NCBI GenBank assembly: GCA_947461335.1
Contig: CANHLB010000016.1
Location: forward strand, 1 to 15,741
Direction of reading: 5' to 3'
Source of the DNA: Burkholderiaceae bacterium
GTDB lineage: Bacteria > Pseudomonadota > Gammaproteobacteria > Burkholderiales > Burkholderiaceae
DNA length: 15,741 nucleotides
Part shown: positions 14,761-15,741 of the stretch, piece after piece
Layout of the letters: every line of letters starts with the position of its first letter
How positions within the stretch are numbered: the stretch's first letter is position 1
Notes under the pieces: model-generated
The model's input: only the letters and a program-made list of their open reading frames with translations
Databases searched by the model: none
Told to the model about the DNA's origin: nothing
Position numbers and translations under genes: made by a program

Positions 14761-15741
14761 ATGCCCCAAGAGACCATTAGCAAAGCGCTTATGCAGCAAC
14801 TCCTGAGGATTGGGTCGTCCCTTAGTAGCGAAAAAGATATTGATCAACTTTTAGAAAACATCCTTCAAGCTGCTATGCAAATTACCAATGCGGATGCTGG
14901 TAGTCTATATAGAGTGGTGGATGATCAATTGCTGAAGTTTGAAATCGTGCACACTAAAAGCAAGGGGGTTCATTTAGGCGGCAAAAGTACCAAGCCTATT
15001 GCCATACCTCCACTGCCTTTATTTAAAGAGGATGGCACTCCTGACCTAGGTAGAGTGGTTTGTTACGCCTATCACAAAGAACAAACTGTGAATGTGGCCG
15101 ATGCCTACAATGCGGAAGGTTTTGATTTTACGGGCACCCATAAGTTTGATGCCGCTAATGGTTACCGCTCAACATCTTTTCTGACGGTGCCCATGAAGAA
15201 TCATGAGTCCGAAACCATCGGTATCTTACAACTCATCAATGCAACTGATCCAGTCACTGGAAAAGTCATACCATTTACTTTGGACAGCCAAGAAATTGTT
15301 GAGGCCTTAAGTTCACAAGCAGCTGTTGCTTTAACGAATCGAATGTTGATTTTGCATCTAGAAGAGCTATTCGAGTCGTTCATTGGCCTCATCAATCATG
15401 CGATAGATGATAAGTCTCCCTACACTGGTGGACATTGCAATCGCGTACCCGATCTGACCATGATGCTGGCCGATGCTGTCAATCGTTGCAATGCAGGGCC
15501 GCTTAAGGATTTCTCGCTCAACGATGGCGATCGCCAAGAGCTCAAGATTGCTGGTCTACTCCATGACTGCGGAAAAATTACAACGCCCGTGCACGTCGTA
15601 GATAAATCTACCAAGCTCGAGAAGATTTTTGATCGGATTCATCTGATTGAAATTCGGGCAGAGGTTGCATTACGAGATATTCAGCTTGCACTGGCACAGA
15701 AATTGATCAATGAAGAAGAGGCCGAGCAACGCCGCACACAA
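14761..15741 (+). CDS. GAF plus HD-GYP signalling protein, 3' end missing
   Basis: The frame is open from ATG 14761 to the right edge (327 codons, no stop). No clear Shine-Dalgarno is seen; an internal ATG at 14791 is an alternative start. Residues about 11-195 form a GAF sensor domain (TNADAGSLYRVVDDQLLKFE; YRSTSFLTVPM; IGILQLIN). A helix (about 195-210) leads to an HD-type phosphohydrolase: SPYTGGHCNRV (219-229), AGLLHDCGKITTPVHVVDK (264-282), with His268-Asp269 as the metal-binding pair. The following DRIHLIEIRAE is typical of a subgroup with an insertion before the GYP motif, which would be beyond the window. HD-GYP enzymes degrade cyclic di-GMP, a main switch for surface attachment. No signal peptide or membrane helix is visible, so it is cytosolic. 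It is divergent from the secretion operon and shares its control region, which suggests functional linkage. Catalytic competence cannot be judged without the C-terminus. Confidence 0.88.
   Translation, partial: MPQETISKALMQQLLRIGSSLSSEKDIDQLLENILQAAMQITNADAGSLYRVVDDQLLKFEIVHTKSKGVHLGGKSTKPIAIPPLPLFKEDGTPDLGRVVCYAYHKEQTVNVADAYNAEGFDFTGTHKFDAANGYRSTSFLTVPMKNHESETIGILQLINATDPVTGKVIPFTLDSQEIVEALSSQAAVALTNRMLILHLEELFESFIGLINHAIDDKSPYTGGHCNRVPDLTMMLADAVNRCNAGPLKDFSLNDGDRQELKIAGLLHDCGKITTPVHVVDKSTKLEKIFDRIHLIEIRAEVALRDIQLALAQKLINEEEAEQRRTQ

Noticed and set aside
1..15741. tRNA, rRNA, CRISPR array, insertion sequence or attachment site
   Set aside because: No cloverleaf, spaced direct-repeat array, transposase-like frame or terminal inverted repeats were found on reading both strands.

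Overview
The window looks like an accessory cell-surface locus of a Gram-negative betaproteobacterium. A freshwater Burkholderiaceae member such as Polynucleobacter is my best guess, from the moderate base composition (mid-40s % GC by eye) and the protein families. No marker gene confirms this.

Layout: eight minus-strand genes run from about 14575 down past base 1. Seven of them, from 14575 to 1422, are packed with gaps of only 5-38 bases, so they are probably one operon. In transcription order these are an outer-membrane-factor lipoprotein (NodT/TolC type), a 1520-residue ABC transporter made of two exporter halves fused in tandem, an HlyD-type adaptor, a large N-terminal-HTH LuxR-type regulator, a periplasmic ClpP-fold protein, a TPR plus beta-barrel outer-membrane protein resembling Slam (DUF560), and a secreted FecR-domain protein. 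After a 118-base gap with palindromes comes the eighth gene, a giant repeat adhesin of which only the first 434 residues are present. On the other side, a GAF plus HD-GYP signalling protein is divergently transcribed from 14761 and is cut by the right edge.

How they may work together: the OMF, the ABC protein and the HlyD adaptor make a complete type I secretion system, and the adhesin, which has T1SS-143-like repeats and no signal peptide, is the obvious substrate. The Slam-like barrel and the FecR protein, which has a cleavable signal peptide and a possible TbpB-like C-terminus, look like a second transporter/cargo pair embedded in the same operon. The LuxR-type regulator, the FecR domain and the divergent HD-GYP protein suggest that adhesin production is under transcriptional and probably c-di-GMP control.

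The strongest unusual points are the fused ABC exporter with one degenerate nucleotide-binding domain, the regulator whose cyclase-like and ATPase-like parts both seem to have lost their catalytic motifs, and the combination of a type I system with a Slam-like pair. No tRNA, rRNA, CRISPR, insertion sequence or clear Rho-independent terminator was seen.
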